Below, piece after piece: positions 29,492-41,079 of a stretch of DNA of 64,000 nucleotides. Each line of letters opens with the position of its first letter. The stretch's first letter is position 1. A program made the position numbers and the translations under genes. This DNA comes from Haemaphysalis longicornis. Its lineage: Eukaryota; Arthropoda; Arachnida; Ixodida; Ixodidae. The DNA lies in contig JABSTR010001656.1 of assembly GCA_013339765.2 (NCBI GenBank), positions 1 to 64,000 of the forward strand. Direction: 5' to 3'. The notes below the pieces were generated by a model. That model ran no database searches. It saw only the letters and a program-made list of their open reading frames with translations, and was not told the DNA's origin.

Positions 29492-30816
29492 CTACCACCC
29501 AAGACGCCCAGAAGGGTCCTTCAAATTTTCGAGCGAACGCAGCGCATGTCGGTCTGTCACAACATTGAATGGTCTGCCATACACGTATGGGCGAAATTTC
29601 GAAATCGCCCAAATAATAGCGAGACACTCTTTCTCAGAGTCTGAGTAGTTGTTCTCCTTCAAGAGACCACAGGTGGCATAGGCGAATACTTTCTCGCAGC
29701 CGCTTTGCTTTTCGGCGAGGACGGCACCCAAGCCTACATCACTGGCACCTGTGTGCATTTCCTCTTCGGCGTATTCGTCGAAATGAGGGAGCACGGACGG
29801 GTTTTGCAAACGTTGTTGTAGCTCGCAGAATGCTTTTTCTTGGGCGTTTTCCCAGCTGAAAGGGGTGCTATTATTCTTCAAGCGCGTGAGTGGCTCTGCA
29901 ATGCGTTCAACGTTTGTGACGAAGCGCCGGTAATATGCGCACAGTCCGAGAAATCTTCGCACGCCCTGCTCGTCTTCGGATCTTGGGAATTTCTCTATGG
30001 CTGAAGTTTTTGCCGGGTCAGGCAGGACTCCTGCGGCGTTGACGACGTGGCTCAAAAACTCAAAAACGTGAGTTCCTCGTACGCGAAGCGGCACTTTTCA
30101 CTTGCAATATGTTCGTCGAATGTCTAGGCGAATACCACAACGTCGTCGATATATACCAGGAAGGTGTGCCACTTCGGGGCAGCTAGCACCGTGTCCATGA
30201 CACGTTGACACGATGCTAGCGCCCTGCACAGCCCAAACAGCATTACCTTGAACTCGTATAGGCCGTCCAGGGTTATAAATGCAGTTTTCTCGCGGTCTCT
30301 CTCATCCACTTTAATTTGTCAGTAGTCGGTCTTCACATCCATCGATGAGAAGTACTTTGCGTGGCAGAGGTGGTCGAGGGCGTCGTCGATTCGGGGAAGG
30401 GGGTACTCGTCCTTTTATGTGATTTTGTTCATTCGCTGGTAGTCGACTTAGAACGTTAATGTGCCGTCTTTTTTCTTCACGAGTACGGCCGGCGCAGCCC
30501 AGGGGCTTTTCGATGGCTGTATAATTTTGTCATTGAGCATGTCGTCGGCTTGAGTCCGGATGGCTTCCAGCTCGTGTGAAGAGACGCCGTACGGGGACTG
30601 TAGGGTGGTTCGGGCTCCATCTTCAGTTATTATTCGGTGCTTCGCTAGAGGTGCCTGATGTAGTTTTGAGTTCGACAAAAAACAATCCTTGTAGAGAAGC
30701 AGAAAATCCAATATTTTTTTCTGTTCCTCTTGCGGTAACACAGCATTCACGTCGAAAGGATGCGGAAGCTTGAAGGTATCTTCGGGTGCGCGTTCAAAGT
30801 CGGGAACCGCGATCAC
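29492..30816 (-). pseudogene. Gypsy reverse transcriptase and RNase H, broken
   Basis: From 30816 the fingers region reads LAKHRIITEDGA, IQPSKSPWAAPAVLVKKKDG (30520-30460). RT core pieces follow, then in the frame 30309-30124 KTAFITLDGLYEF and WHTFLVYIDDVVVFA, which keeps the catalytic YIDD. The thumb and RNase H are in frame 30094-29492: RRFLGLCAYYRRFV, FSWENAQEKAF, HTGASDVGLGAVL, SDSEKECLAIIWA and VVTDRHALRSL. The first RNase H Asp position reads GASD, and the Glu (SEKE) and Asp (TDRHAL) are present. Stops at 30120 and 30310-30450 break the frame, so no enzyme can be made from this copy. Confidence 0.87.
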
Positions 30817-31207
30817 GTCACTTATTTCTTGCGTTTCTTAGAGTAACGCAATTGCAGCGTCCCTGTTTCAACGCTGCTATTCCTCGCTGAAATTAATGAC
30901 CAAAACTTGGGATAGAGTTTCGTAAAGCGCGAAATGCCTCTTGCGACGGAGACACCACCGTCAATGAGCAACCTTTGGTCACTATCTACGATAGCGTCGA
31001 CGTCAGGGACAGCATCTTCACAGCAGATGGTGATCATCAAGCTTGCGTGGGGTGGCAGGGTGACATGATCATCAGTGATCCGTACAGCACCACGGTGTTC
31101 GGGGTTCGGTTCCGGCGTCATGGAGTGATCGGAGGAAAAAGCTATGGACTTGGCCTGTAGATCAAGTAGGGCACCGTTGTTTGTCAAAAATCCAGTCCAA
31201 GAATTGC

Positions 31208-31567
31208 CTAGCAGGACCAGTTAGGTAAAATGACGAACGCTGCAGGGTACGTTGTGCCGTCTATGCTGACGCACGATGTACACGTTCCACTTGGCGTCAT
31301 GAGGTGGCCTCCTGCTGTGCGAATGGACGGACCGTCCCATCTGGTCATACATTTCTTCAGCTTAGACGCAAATGGCCCGCTCATGACTGAGTAGTCACTT
31401 CCCATCTCTATATGGGCGACTACGCCGTCGATGGACAGCTGAACGTCGGCCGCGGCCTTCTTGGAGTTGGGGGTTCGTCGTAGCGTCGTATATCGGCTTG
31501 TGCGTGTTGACGGTCGGGCACTATGCGTCGTTGTCTTCGTCGTATTATCATCCGCAGCTGTGGTCAT
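31208..31567 (-). pseudogene. Gypsy aspartic protease with altered active site
   Basis: Retropepsin-like proteases use a D-(T/S)-G triad. The frame reads VQLSIDGVVAHIEMGSDYSV, in which the expected ID-T-GA(D/S)YSV block appears as IE-M-GSDYSV: Asp is replaced by Glu and Thr by Met. Further on, MTPSGTCTSCVSIDG and AAFVILPN follow the usual fold order. The frame stops at 31208, and a further frame (31187-30822) leads to RT. The protease is almost surely inactive. Confidence 0.75.
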
Positions 31568-31719
31568 GTCGGGTACGCGTCGCGCCGTTTTACTGTCGTC
31601 GTGTTAGGGAGTCACGTCAGGGTTAGATCGGGTCGTCGAGGTTGGGGCATGTCATGAATCATAGTCATCAGCGAGTGGCAGCGTCATTCGAGGGTTTTTA
31701 TTTTTCCGCCGTTGTGCAA

Positions 31720-33081
31720 CTTTACCTCCCGAAGTTGCTGCTTTTATTTTCGCCTGCGTGGGCTTGGGGACCTTCCACGTGAGAAGTCAGCATTGCTACG
31801 CTTGCTCGGCGATTGGTATGTGTAGGGCGACGGCGAACGGTTGAAACGGGCTGAGCCACGGTTGGTTTGAGATAGGTAGTCGTCGATATCACGTGGTCGT
31901 TGCCCAGGGAGAGGGAGAGGTGTGGAGACGGAGAAACCACGCAGCCCGAGTCTCTGGTATGGGCAACAACGATGGCTGTGATCGGCCTCTCCGCAGTGGT
32001 AGGACAGCGGATGATAATCGGCGGTTCGCCAAACGTCGGTCTTCCCGGGCGTCTGGTTTTGGGCTGCACACGCGGCATGGTGGACGGCGGCGACAGTGGA
32101 CGGTGGTATGGCGGATCTTCTTGACGACGGGTACCAGCAGGGCAGGGTCGACGAAGAGGCGCAGAGTAGGTCATAGCCTATGGCTTGCCTGTTGCTTCGG
32201 ACGGCATCGAAGTTCCCAAAGCGTGTTGGAGTTCTTCCCGGATCACGTCAGTCAGGCAAGCGACTTGAGATTGTGGCGTTTGCGGGAAACGTTTTCGCAG
32301 CTCCTCCCTCACCACTGCACGGATAGTGTCGAAGAGTGTGTCGGAGGTAATAGCGCCGGCACCAATTGTCTCCGAAACCAGCGTATTTATAGGGCGGTCG
32401 TACTCTCTCGTTCGTATTTGAAGCGTCTTCTCCAACGCGGCCGCCTCAGACGTAAATTCGGACATAGTCTTCGGGGGTGGAGGACAAGGCATGCGAAGAG
32501 ATCTTGCTTAACCCCTCGCATCAGAAACCTTAGTTTCTTTTATTCGCTCATTTCTGTGTCGCCACGGCGAAAACGTTGCTTCAGCTCCTCAACGAACTCC
32601 ATTACGCCTTAATTGGAATGCTGCGTGTGTATCTGCAGCAGGTGCTGGGGCCGTTCCTTGCGTACCAGGGTCGTGAACGTTTTTTAGAGCTCCATCTTGA
32701 ATAACTGCCTGGTTGTCAGTGTACGTTCGTGGTTCTCAAACCAAAACGAGTGCGGAGTCTTCGAGGTAGAAAAACAACTTGCCTGAGTGTTTCGTTGTCA
32801 TCTCATCGGTTGAACGTTCGAACCCTCTCAAGATGCTCCACCCATTCGTCAGGATCTTCCGTGGGAAATCAATGAAATGATGTTGGTTCCCGGGTTTTCT
32901 GCAGAACTACAGGAGAGGTCGATGCGTTGGTCATCGTGGATGCGTTGTTCATGACACTCGCCGTGACGTCTTCCGCCTTCAATTTATCTGGCAGTAGTCT
33001 AAACTCCGGCGTTAGGCCTTGCTGTCGGCGGCTCGCACGAGTTGGGCTTGCTTGACGACTTGAAGACGGTTTAGGGTGCAT
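31720..33081 (-). pseudogene. Gypsy gag with damaged zinc knuckle
   Basis: Gag would package the element RNA. An open frame from 33081 gives a Ser/Thr-rich N-terminus up to about 32869. Capsid-like sequence continues in other frames (FPTEDPDEWVEHLERV, about 32870-32820). Frame 32492-32178 reads RTREYDRP and AVVREELRKRF. Between about 32010 and 31950 the minus strand reads SYHCGEADHSHRCCPY, a CCHC knuckle whose first Cys is Ser. The spacing C-x2-C-x4-H-x4-C is otherwise kept. Frames change several times. The limits are approximate. Confidence 0.7.
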
Positions 33082-33102
33082 GTACCGCGCACCTTCACCA
33101 GA

Positions 33103-33896
33103 TGTCGCGATGCGAAAGACGACGCAGTTGTCTTCAAGGAAAACAAGTTTATTGGAGCGAACTTGTGCTCCCCTAACAACTCAAAGTATAGACTGTATTT
33201 AATAGCGAGGCCCGCATGCAGGCAACCAAATGAATTCGGCTTCACTGGTTACGTCCCGCTCCGCGGGATGGCGGTACTTGTCCGTGTTAAGCGCATGATA
33301 TGGGTTGGACATTCCAATTTCTATCCCACCGAACGCAAAGTAATGCCTTGACTCTAATTTGAGTGCGATTAATAACAACTCTTTTGATACCAACGTTGAG
33401 AATCGGATTGAAACGGAGCAGACAACGCACGCCGGTGTTATTTTTATTCTTCGGCGTGCGGCCGTAGTGGCATACCCCGCGCCATGTCCGTGGCGCTTCG
33501 GCCATGTCCGTGGCCATTTCAGTGTTGCCAAGCCAAGAAAGTGACAGCTAAACTTTTCAACGAATACCACCGATACACAGGCGGCGAAGCGGGAGTCAGC
33601 AGATTGACGTACGCAAGCGAGCGTCGGTGATCGGAAATACATGAGCGTCTGTTCTGCACGCTTTTATCTTTCTCGAACCGCCGATTTACACCTACAACGT
33701 TGCAGATCAAAGAAGATTATTTGAGGCTAGTGACGTTTGGGTGAAACGCTCTCCGTATCAGAATGAGGTAACCCGTGCGTCATAAAAATAAAGACTGCAA
33801 CACGCTCTTTGCTTGGGACACAGATAACACAGCCGGGCCCGGCCGGACAGTAAAAGCAAAACATAAACACACAAACCCATTGCCTAGTTCGCGGCA
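33103..33896 (-). repeat. 5' LTR of the Gypsy element, with a 381-bp insert
   Basis: This LTR matches 27615-28036 over both ends. After TCAAAGTATA (33181-33190) it departs, and it rejoins at ATACACAGGCGG (33573). Without the insert it is close in length to the other LTR. Divergence between the two LTRs is visible as scattered substitutions, so the insertion of the retrotransposon is not recent. Confidence 0.87.
33191..33571 (+). mobile_element. Small TIR-like element inserted in the Gypsy LTR, copy 1
   Basis: The insert is absent from the sister LTR, which reads AAAGTATACACAGG across the site. It is flanked by TATA (33187-33190) and GATA (33572-33575), a 4-bp duplication with one change. Ends GACTGTATTTAAT and, reversed, GGTGGTATTCG are weakly similar. 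The reverse complement of 56787-57140 is homologous along its length. There is no coding sequence. The superfamily is undetermined. Confidence 0.82.
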
Positions 33897-33904
33897 ATAA
33901 TTCT

Positions 33905-34840
33905 GCTACCTACATTTATAGAACAACCGACGTTTAACTCGCAGTGGAAATACTGTGTACCAAAGGCACTCAACCAGTGCATCGCACTCGTTCACCTTCA
34001 AGCTCAACGTTCCTAAGATTTACTTTCTCTTTCTCCCTTTTCCCTCCGTATCTGTCACTGAAATCCTTTCCAATGCATCTGGTCAACTAAATGTGAAGTA
34101 TGCCTAATTCAATCGATCATATTGAGGGAAAATCCCCAAGGTGGAGTAATCTTCTGCGAAGGGCAATTTGACATCCATCTTAATGCAGCCATACGGCTAC
34201 AACACGCGAAATACAGCCATACGGCTACATTCACGCATAGGAGTTTTAAATAGGGCGCGTTTAGCGAGAAACGCCAGTTTTTCACCTTACGGCAGCATCG
34301 CCTACACTTTGTCTCTGTGAGTAGAGTTTTCACTTACTCGGCACGGCGTTCCATCGGGCTCCGGTTGCACAACAATGTGAGGGTGTTCATGGGCTGACAA
34401 AAGAAGGCATGGGTATGTGCAGGGAGTCACCGCAGAAGTCTGAAATTGCGAAGTGATTTATTTTGCAGCACAAATATTTTACAATCTTCGCATCACACGG
34501 TTAAAGGTTTGTTTCTGGTTATCGCAACGTTTTATATTCCCGAGTAACAAGAATTCGCTATACATCCAGTAATTATACAAAGGGCATTCCTTAACGCTGT
34601 GTGGTCTGCACAAAGAGTACGTTTTTAATCTTATCGCCCCTGCACAGTGAACCAACAACGCGTCAAACATGTCTATCTCGGAAGACATATCTAGTGTCCT
34701 TAAAGTATATCATAAAGATCTTAGCGCACATAGACGGTTTGCAACACATTATAGACATAACGGGGCTCTGTTTATTGTAAGTTGTATTTTCGCTTGCACT
34801 TGAGATACGGAATGTCAGAAAATAAAGAGAACTCGTCCAA
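33905..34840. other. Interval without assignable feature
   Basis: Short frames only. At 34188-34230 CATACGGCTACA is duplicated 28 bp apart. No protein motif was seen. Confidence 0.5.
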
Positions 34841-34843
34841 TTT

Positions 34844-35560
34844 TGTTTCATTTCATTTTCTTTTTGTCACCTTAAAAGGCCTAAGGCATTGCATATGGGG
34901 GCGGCGACAATAATAACGAGTTGAATAGAACGCAGAGTAAACACCAATGAATACAAGGCAGAGTAAAAACGACAACCAGATCAAAGCAGAGCAAGGACAG
35001 AACAAAATGTACATAAAGGCTACATAGAGACGGGCTGAAAAAAAAGTAAGCATAAACGAAGGCGAACCTATACAACATAGGAAGAGTAACGGCAGAAAGG
35101 CAGGCACCGTCATTTGTTGCACTCGAAATAGAGCAACAGAATGATAACTCACGCTGCGCAACATAGTGTTGAAGAGAGTGTGAAGGTGGTGAATGAGAAA
35201 AGAGGGAGTATTTACAGTACGTGAAGATAAGGTTTTTCGCAAAACGTAGAGCGGTTGGAGAATGCAGCGATTTTGTTAGGCAAGGTGTTCCAATGTATTA
35301 TGCAATGTGAATAAAATGATTTATTTGTTGCTGAAGTGTGACGAGATACGTGCTATTGTGTGGCTGTGGTTTAAACGAGATGCCGTTCTCGGTTGTGATT
35401 ATGACGAAGGGTGTCTCCGCTCTGAGTAATAAAGGAAAGAGTCAACTAACCAAAGACGAGAGAAAGTTCGACGCAAAGCTACGAAATGTAGGCGTAACAA
35501 TGTACATATGACCACAATGAAGAGTATGAAACGCTTAGGGAGCACAAATTACTTCATATA
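34844..35560 (-). mobile_element. CR1-like LINE 3' end, minus strand
   Basis: The minus strand carries the last coding block (ending near 35215), a 3' UTR of about 350 bp, and a tail GAAAATGAAATGAAAC at 34844-34862. The UTR end TGCAATGCCTTAGGCCTTTT resembles that of the LINE at 24272-25290. The open frame 34853-35242 (-) lies in the UTR and is not considered coding. Confidence 0.7.
35218..35545 (-). pseudogene. CR1-like LINE ORF2 C-terminal block
   Basis: Reads KSFYSHCIIHWNTLPNKIAA then FSNRSTFCEKPYLHVL and stop. This is the SFFPR-(T/A)-I-x-x-WN-x-LP motif that ends CR1/L2/Jockey LINE proteins. Upstream (to about 35545) similarity fades, with breaks. The RT itself is absent. Confidence 0.72.
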
Positions 35561-37996
35561 AAAATTCAGTTTTATTCCTCGCTTCGTAGGCGAATGAATA
35601 GTGTTAGTGCATCCACATTTTTTCCGTATGCGTTTGTAGCAGTACCTTGCAATTTATTTTAGTCCATTGCATACTCGAACATTATGTTGGAAAATGGCAA
35701 AAAGTAGTTCAAGTAGGATATGCGTGAGTTATTTGCTCCGCAAGTTAGTTGTGTAGTCAAACCTACTCATTTAGGACCAAACAACTTTAAAAATAAATGT
35801 TAAAAAGCCAAACGCTAAATGAACTTTGTTTTCTGGATCTGTAAATAAAATACCCAAGATTTCCGTGGAGCTAATCTTTTGTGACAGATCGAAATCAAAT
35901 AATCACTCCATTATATTAAACATTGCTCGATTGATCCTACCTGGAGAGATAGGTAAAATGTAATACAGTTGTAGGCTAATACTGGTGGTTTTGTAAAAAT
36001 GTGGTGGCCTGGTGCTCAACATTGAGAAACGTACGGGTTGATGCTTTGTCACACCTTCAAAGTACTTAAAATTTCGTTATAAGAACTAGATCGTACGTCT
36101 CTACCCTTGGTTTCTTTTTTTATTCTTTACTATCTAAACGGTAATTGTAAGCAAGAGCTTGAAAAAAATTTAAACTTTAAAACAACGCAGTTCAGGATTG
36201 AAGACTAAATTGGGCCTGCATAAGTATAGCGTCATGTACACAGAAAGGTAGTTGAAGTAAATAAGCATTATTAATATCAATATTCCACTGACGCTAGAAT
36301 TTTCGGCAGATCATTAAACTTCTTGGCAGCAGAATTCTAGGCAGAACCTGAAAAATTCGTCAAAATATTGGTAACTGAACTCCACCAACTATTTATGCTG
36401 CTGGCAATTATGCAAAGCAACAAATATCCCTTTCGTGCTAATATCCTGTTCCATGTCTGGGTATATATTGATAAAGAGCATTGCATGTATGTTTTCCTTC
36501 CTGCAGTAGTCCCTGGCGCTTAACCTGTTCCCAGAAATAACCATATTTTTTACCTCGGGTAAGTTAAGCAGGTCGGTACTGGGAAAGCCGTGATATATCT
36601 GGGCACAAAACAACGAGCAGAGAGGACGACGGTGGTCGAGGCAGCCGGTAGCGCCTGTCCCGTCAGCGCTGCTCTGTTCCGCCTTTTTTTGCGGTAGGAA
36701 TTATGCCTTATTTATTGTATTTTTCTTGATGCCCATCACAGCATAGTTAAACTGGTGGTAGTTTTGACCGCTAGTTTGGCGAAACGAGCTTCAGACTATA
36801 TTCATGTGTACTCGAATGGCCGTACGCTTTCCCCACACACGCGCTTTTTGCATGTTTACAAAGGGTGAGGTGTCTAGTTTGAGTTAATTTAAACAATATT
36901 ACTCGTTTTAATCATGTCGCGTAAGGTTCTGAAAGTTTAAAACTAACAACATTTTATTTTGGTAATTTTAAGGCCGAGAATGTGGATAGTAGGCAACTTC
37001 ACAGGACTATTTGGGCAACGCTGCTTTGTTATAGATATTCTCATCTGATATGAGCTGAATTGTGTGGCCAAATAGACTTCGTAGCCTCGCTTATCGAAAA
37101 GACATAAGAAAAGACAAAACTTACAGCTCACTAAGACTTAAGAACGACTTGTTCAACACAGAAGACAAAAATATTTCATAGGAGCTGCACTACACTTATT
37201 TACGTGCAATTAATATCTGGCCCTACTTTTTGCAACTTTGGTACTTACCTGTGCTTGAACGTTTCATTACTAACACGAACCAGAAAAATGCTAGATGGAA
37301 AAAAAGGGACCTACGATGCGTCGTACTGCTATAGGTGGAGCGAAATAATGAGCCATGTTCTCAGGAACCTGCACCCACATTTCGCAGAAAAATATTAGGC
37401 AACGCTGTCAATGTATACCAACTCTATTCTTCAGAATTTATTAATGTTAATGCTGTCACAAGTTGAAGTTGATATCTTTAGCTCATACAGGATTGTCTTC
37501 CCCGGCAAAAAAATAAATTTTGGTAAAAGAAATTTAATCCTCTTACGACGCCAAACCGCTTATGTTCTGTGCACACACTATTTCTCGTACAGTTACGCTG
37601 ACGCTTTCTCTCCACTTTCTTAGTGAGAAAGAAAAAAAAAACAATTACTTTAATTATACAGCAAAGCTGTGTTCGGCAAAGGATTTGTGAATTCGCTATA
37701 TCCGTGAACAAACACAGATCAGCCAAACTTTCTTGCAGCAAAGCCCACTGCGTAGCAAATGTTTAGAAAAAAAATGGCTGAACTTTTATGCTATCGAAAT
37801 TCCCCGAAAACAATTTACGGCAATACACAGGTAAACAGCTCTATCGTTACTCTGAAATTTATCTGCTTGCCATATTTCGTCTGTAGGAAATGGGTTTGCG
37901 CTATAGAATTCCCATCCCCTGTGAACACTTGGGCATATACGGGAGCAGCAGATTAAGAGAAAATGTCAGTAACTCTTGTTGTTTCAACCCTTTAAC

Positions 37997-37998
<2 letters not shown>
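35560..37998. other. AT-rich interval without recognisable gene
   Basis: All open frames are short (under about 90 codons) and carry no motif I know. A small GC-rich patch lies at 36610-36690. No transposon termini were recognised. Confidence 0.5.

Positions 37999-38000
<2 letters not shown>

Positions 38001-38059
<59 letters not shown>
38001..38059. repeat. (TA)n microsatellite
   Basis: About thirty uninterrupted TA dinucleotides. Confidence 0.95.
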
Positions 38060-38064
<5 letters not shown>

Positions 38065-39285
38065 GGGAGGGTAAGATGACTCGTCAAATTACAGAGAATT
38101 TTAGTCAATTTCCTTGCTGAGTTAGTGCTCAGTAATATTTCAAAAGGTACCGTGTCCTTCCGCCGAAGTTCATATCTGAGCTTCTACGGAATGAAGACGC
38201 CACCCCCATGTTTGACTTTTACGGTAAAACGTTTATGCTTCCACGTGGTATTTGTTTTCATATATTCACTACTTCTACTACCATTACTAATTATTTTAAG
38301 AAATAAATACCTGTTTATTACGAAATTGCGAGTACGACCTGTATTTTATACAGCTACACTGGTCATCTAGCTTCAGAAAGTTGAAGGGCTCCAGATTCTT
38401 GCCACCGGTCAAGGGCCACAAGATCTTTGCATCGAAGAGGAGTGGCTTGGGGCACTAAAATCATCGACATATACACGATGAGGCAATACAATATTCATAG
38501 CGTATGACGTTTATTTTTGCTTGGTCTTCTACTCCAAGTAGGTTTACAATACATCTTTAAATGAACCCCCTTTCATTTCATAAATCTCCTGCGATGACTC
38601 TCACCTTCATAGCATTTTGGCATCCTTTGGCCTTGCGCTTTTCCGTGTAGAAAAATTAACATCATTATTGTCATTACGGAAGAAAAGAGAGGGGTTAGGA
38701 AGCCCCCTGAAGATCCATTGGCAGGGCCAATAGAAGTAGCGGCAAAATACCGTTCTTTATAATTGAGGTGTCAGTGGTTGTGCCTGAATCTCGTGGTATT
38801 ATTTTGGAAAAGCAGTGCTTCGAACTCTGAGGGCCACCAAATTACGTTAACCCCATTATAATGTAGTGCCTTAAAATGCTGCACTCCAAGACACCCGGAT
38901 GGTCTAAGATGCCATCCTTTATTGGGGCGAAAGGTTCGCAGTGGGCCTTTTGTTGGAGGGGTCACGAAGCTGAACGGCGACTTTATTCGGCAGTGATTAT
39001 TCGAGATGATAGAAACGGGCCTCTGGCAGCGTGATTTGACTCATTTTGAAAGTAGCGACAGCATGAAGGTACTACATTTATGGTGCTGTTGGATAAAAAA
39101 GCACACGGGCAAGAGAAGCTGGGATGCCGTGGTGCAATGGCAATAGAGGAAGCTGAAGTACTCCTCCTGGAGCGGAGCGGATTCAGATGAAATCGCCATT
39201 GCGGCGTCCCTAGGCTACCAATTGTGCGTCAAAAAGGTAGACAGTACATGACATTTGTCTGCATTCGCTCTATTCTTTTCAATGC
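38065..39285. other. Interval without recognisable feature
   Basis: Short frames only. No protein, tRNA-like or terminal-repeat motif was seen. Confidence 0.5.
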
Positions 39286-39289
39286 AGAG

Positions 39290-39447
39290 GCGTATGCATA
39301 TTTTTTATATGCTCGCTCTTTATGGTGCAGAAGCATAGGAGCTCCCGCCCACGGTTTCTTACCTTGGGACCTCTCTTGTATACTTCCATTATGTAATCGC
39401 ACATTACTGCATTTTTTGAAATAAACTTTGAAACTTTGAAACTTGGA
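39290..39447 (+). mobile_element. Probable LINE 3' UTR with (CTTTGAAA)n tail
   Basis: The stretch ends in AATAAACTTTGAAACTTTGA, a polyadenylation-like signal followed by short tandem repeats, as seen at the 3' ends of other LINEs in the window. No coding part is preserved, so the call is tentative. Confidence 0.4.
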
Positions 39448-39449
39448 TA

Positions 39450-40125
39450 GAAAATATTCATGCGTATGACCTAATGGTATCCACGTTAACCTTTCTGAGG
39501 ATGCACAAACCTTCCACGAGCTGGAAACTGACACTGAACAGCCCCCTCAGAAATATTGTTCAAGACTAGCAGCGCATAACGAAAGAGCGGTGCAGACAGA
39601 TTAGGTGTATTAGCAGAACGCTAGGTTTGGCAATCCCGGAAACTCTATTTTTTCGCCTGTAGTTATAAGGTTTCTACTAGCCGTGGGAGAATTCAGAAGT
39701 GAAATATATGTATGTGGTCGGGTTTGACAGCCATTACATTTGTTAGTACAAAAATTACCTACAAAATATTCCTTTCAGTTTTATCGCCAGTTTTCATTCT
39801 CCAAGAATAACGTGGGCGAATATACGTTTTTTAGTGGTTGAGAAAAATGAATGATTTAACCACTGGAGTTATGGGGGGATGATAAACGACGCAACGTCTG
39901 AAATCATTTGTTGGTAAGAATACACACTATCTCCAAGATTTCCATAACTGCTGGCGGCTGCGAAGACAAAAGAAACTAAGTTGTGGGAAATTTATGAGCC
40001 CATTTGCACAATGCATCAAAATATTAAAAAAATAAAAGCCCTAGCGATTAAAATCAACCTTTTAAAAAATGCATGCATGCTTGTGGTCGCCGTAAAGTTC
40101 GTTAAATTTCTTGACAGGGCCGGCT
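39450..40125. other. Interval without recognisable feature
   Basis: AT-leaning, short frames only. Confidence 0.5.
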
Positions 40126-40128
40126 GCA

Positions 40129-40320
40129 GCTTCGAGGCCGGCTGCCCACGCCCAAAAATGTTGCACGGCCCATGAGGCCGACTTGCCAAAGCCGCGACGA
40201 AAGGATACGCAGAAACAATGCAGGCCTTCCAGCCTGCTAGCCAACCACGTTCTCCATTTTTCTTATGAGCCAGCGCAGCAGCCTACCGATGGCGACGGTG
40301 CTTTTGAGAATGTTGATATA
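40129..40320 (+). repeat. Diverged direct repeat, left copy
   Basis: Aligns in the same orientation with 41755-41950. Shared blocks include GGCCGGC, GCCCAC, GGCCGAC(T/A)(T/A)GCCA, CGCAGA, AGCCAAC and CGTTCTC(C/T)AT. The pair brackets about 1.4 kb. Confidence 0.6.
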
Positions 40321-40451
40321 GATGTCTTCTATCCCAAAAAACAGGTTGACGTGACCGTTGAAAGCTTGTTAATGCACCTGAGCTGTCCACAATAGCGCAA
40401 ATAGGTTACCTATGTTCAAGTTGAATGAATACCAAAGAGATAGAACTTTGT

Positions 40452-40844
40452 TTAAACATGTATAAGTATAAGCCCGATGTGCCCAATGTTCATGTCCAGT
40501 TGCGGTCGTTGCGGCACCGGAAACGACAGATCTAGCTCAGTAGGTCTGGGCTGTGAAGGCGGCAGAGGGCGGATCGCGTGAAACTGAATGCTTCTATGCC
40601 AATTCATGAGGCTGCAGGGCAAAGTGGGCATACCGTGATTCCTGCATGATTTGGAGGGCGCATAGTGAGGCACCCCGCCCGGCCTGGGATGGTAGCAGTG
40701 ACAAACGCAGGGTCGTTGAGAGGAAAACTGGGACGGGGTGATTAAGTTGATGGCTTGTTGAACTACCTGGACGTCGAGGCCACGCACAAAACTTGAAACA
40801 TCGTGTAAACTTTCTCCCGGCCAAATCTCGTGGCCCTGTTCCAC
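40452..40844 (-). CDS. Unassigned 130-codon open frame
   Basis: A Pro/His/Gln-rich predicted protein between the two direct repeats. It contains VRGLDVQVVQQAINLI and a Cys/His cluster (CVCHCYHPRPGG), with no family I can name. It overlaps another minus frame. It may be part of whatever element the direct repeats bound. Weak. Confidence 0.18.
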   Translation of the reverse strand: MEQGHEIWPGESLHDVSSFVRGLDVQVVQQAINLITPSQFSSQRPCVCHCYHPRPGGVPHYAPSKSCRNHGMPTLPCSLMNWHRSIQFHAIRPLPPSQPRPTELDLSFPVPQRPQLDMNIGHIGLILIHV

Positions 40845-41079
40845 GTCGCGTCACTCACGCGCTTCGGCGAACCGCGCACGACCAACTACGCGTCTAGGTT
40901 CCGGCGTTGTAGCCATGGTGGTCGATGAGAAAGCCCAGTGCGGGAGTACTTCGTTGGGCTCTTAGAGTTTCACAGAAAGTGGTCGGTATTTTTGGATACA
41001 AATGGCACTGCCTCTGGTTGGGGAGGCCGAACTGTTGGTTCGTTTAACGGGTTCAGCATTCTGGAAACTGTAGGAGACG

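Larger units (their letters stand above)
27615..33896 (-). mobile_element. Gypsy-type LTR retrotransposon, two LTRs, degraded
   Basis: Read right to left, the order is LTR, gag, protease, reverse transcriptase, RNase H, integrase, LTR. That domain order (integrase last) is the Gypsy type. The LTRs begin TGCCGCGAA and end GACA in element orientation. A purine-rich tract (TTAGAGGGGGACTAA in the element strand, 28037-28051) precedes the left LTR as polypurine tract. Just inside the right LTR, TCTGGTGAAGGTGCGC is where a tRNA primer site would lie; the tRNA is not identified. Flanks AATAT and ATAAT do not make a clean duplication. No envelope-like gene was seen. Many frameshifts and stops leave it non-autonomous. 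Confidence 0.9.

Noticed and set aside
31893..32612. 239-codon plus-strand frame inside the Gypsy element
   Set aside because: It is antisense to gag and Arg/Gly/Ser-rich as expected from the opposite strand. The minus strand shows the zinc knuckle, so the plus frame is a shadow.
34853..35242. 129-codon minus frame, hydrophobic, possible membrane protein
   Set aside because: It sits in the 3' UTR of a CR1-like LINE whose real C-terminus ends at about 35218, and the hydrophobicity follows from T-rich sequence.
24272..38059. Regularly spaced repeats such as a CRISPR array
   Set aside because: The only regular tracts are simple (TTTA)n and (TA)n microsatellites, with no spacer structure, in a eukaryotic genome.
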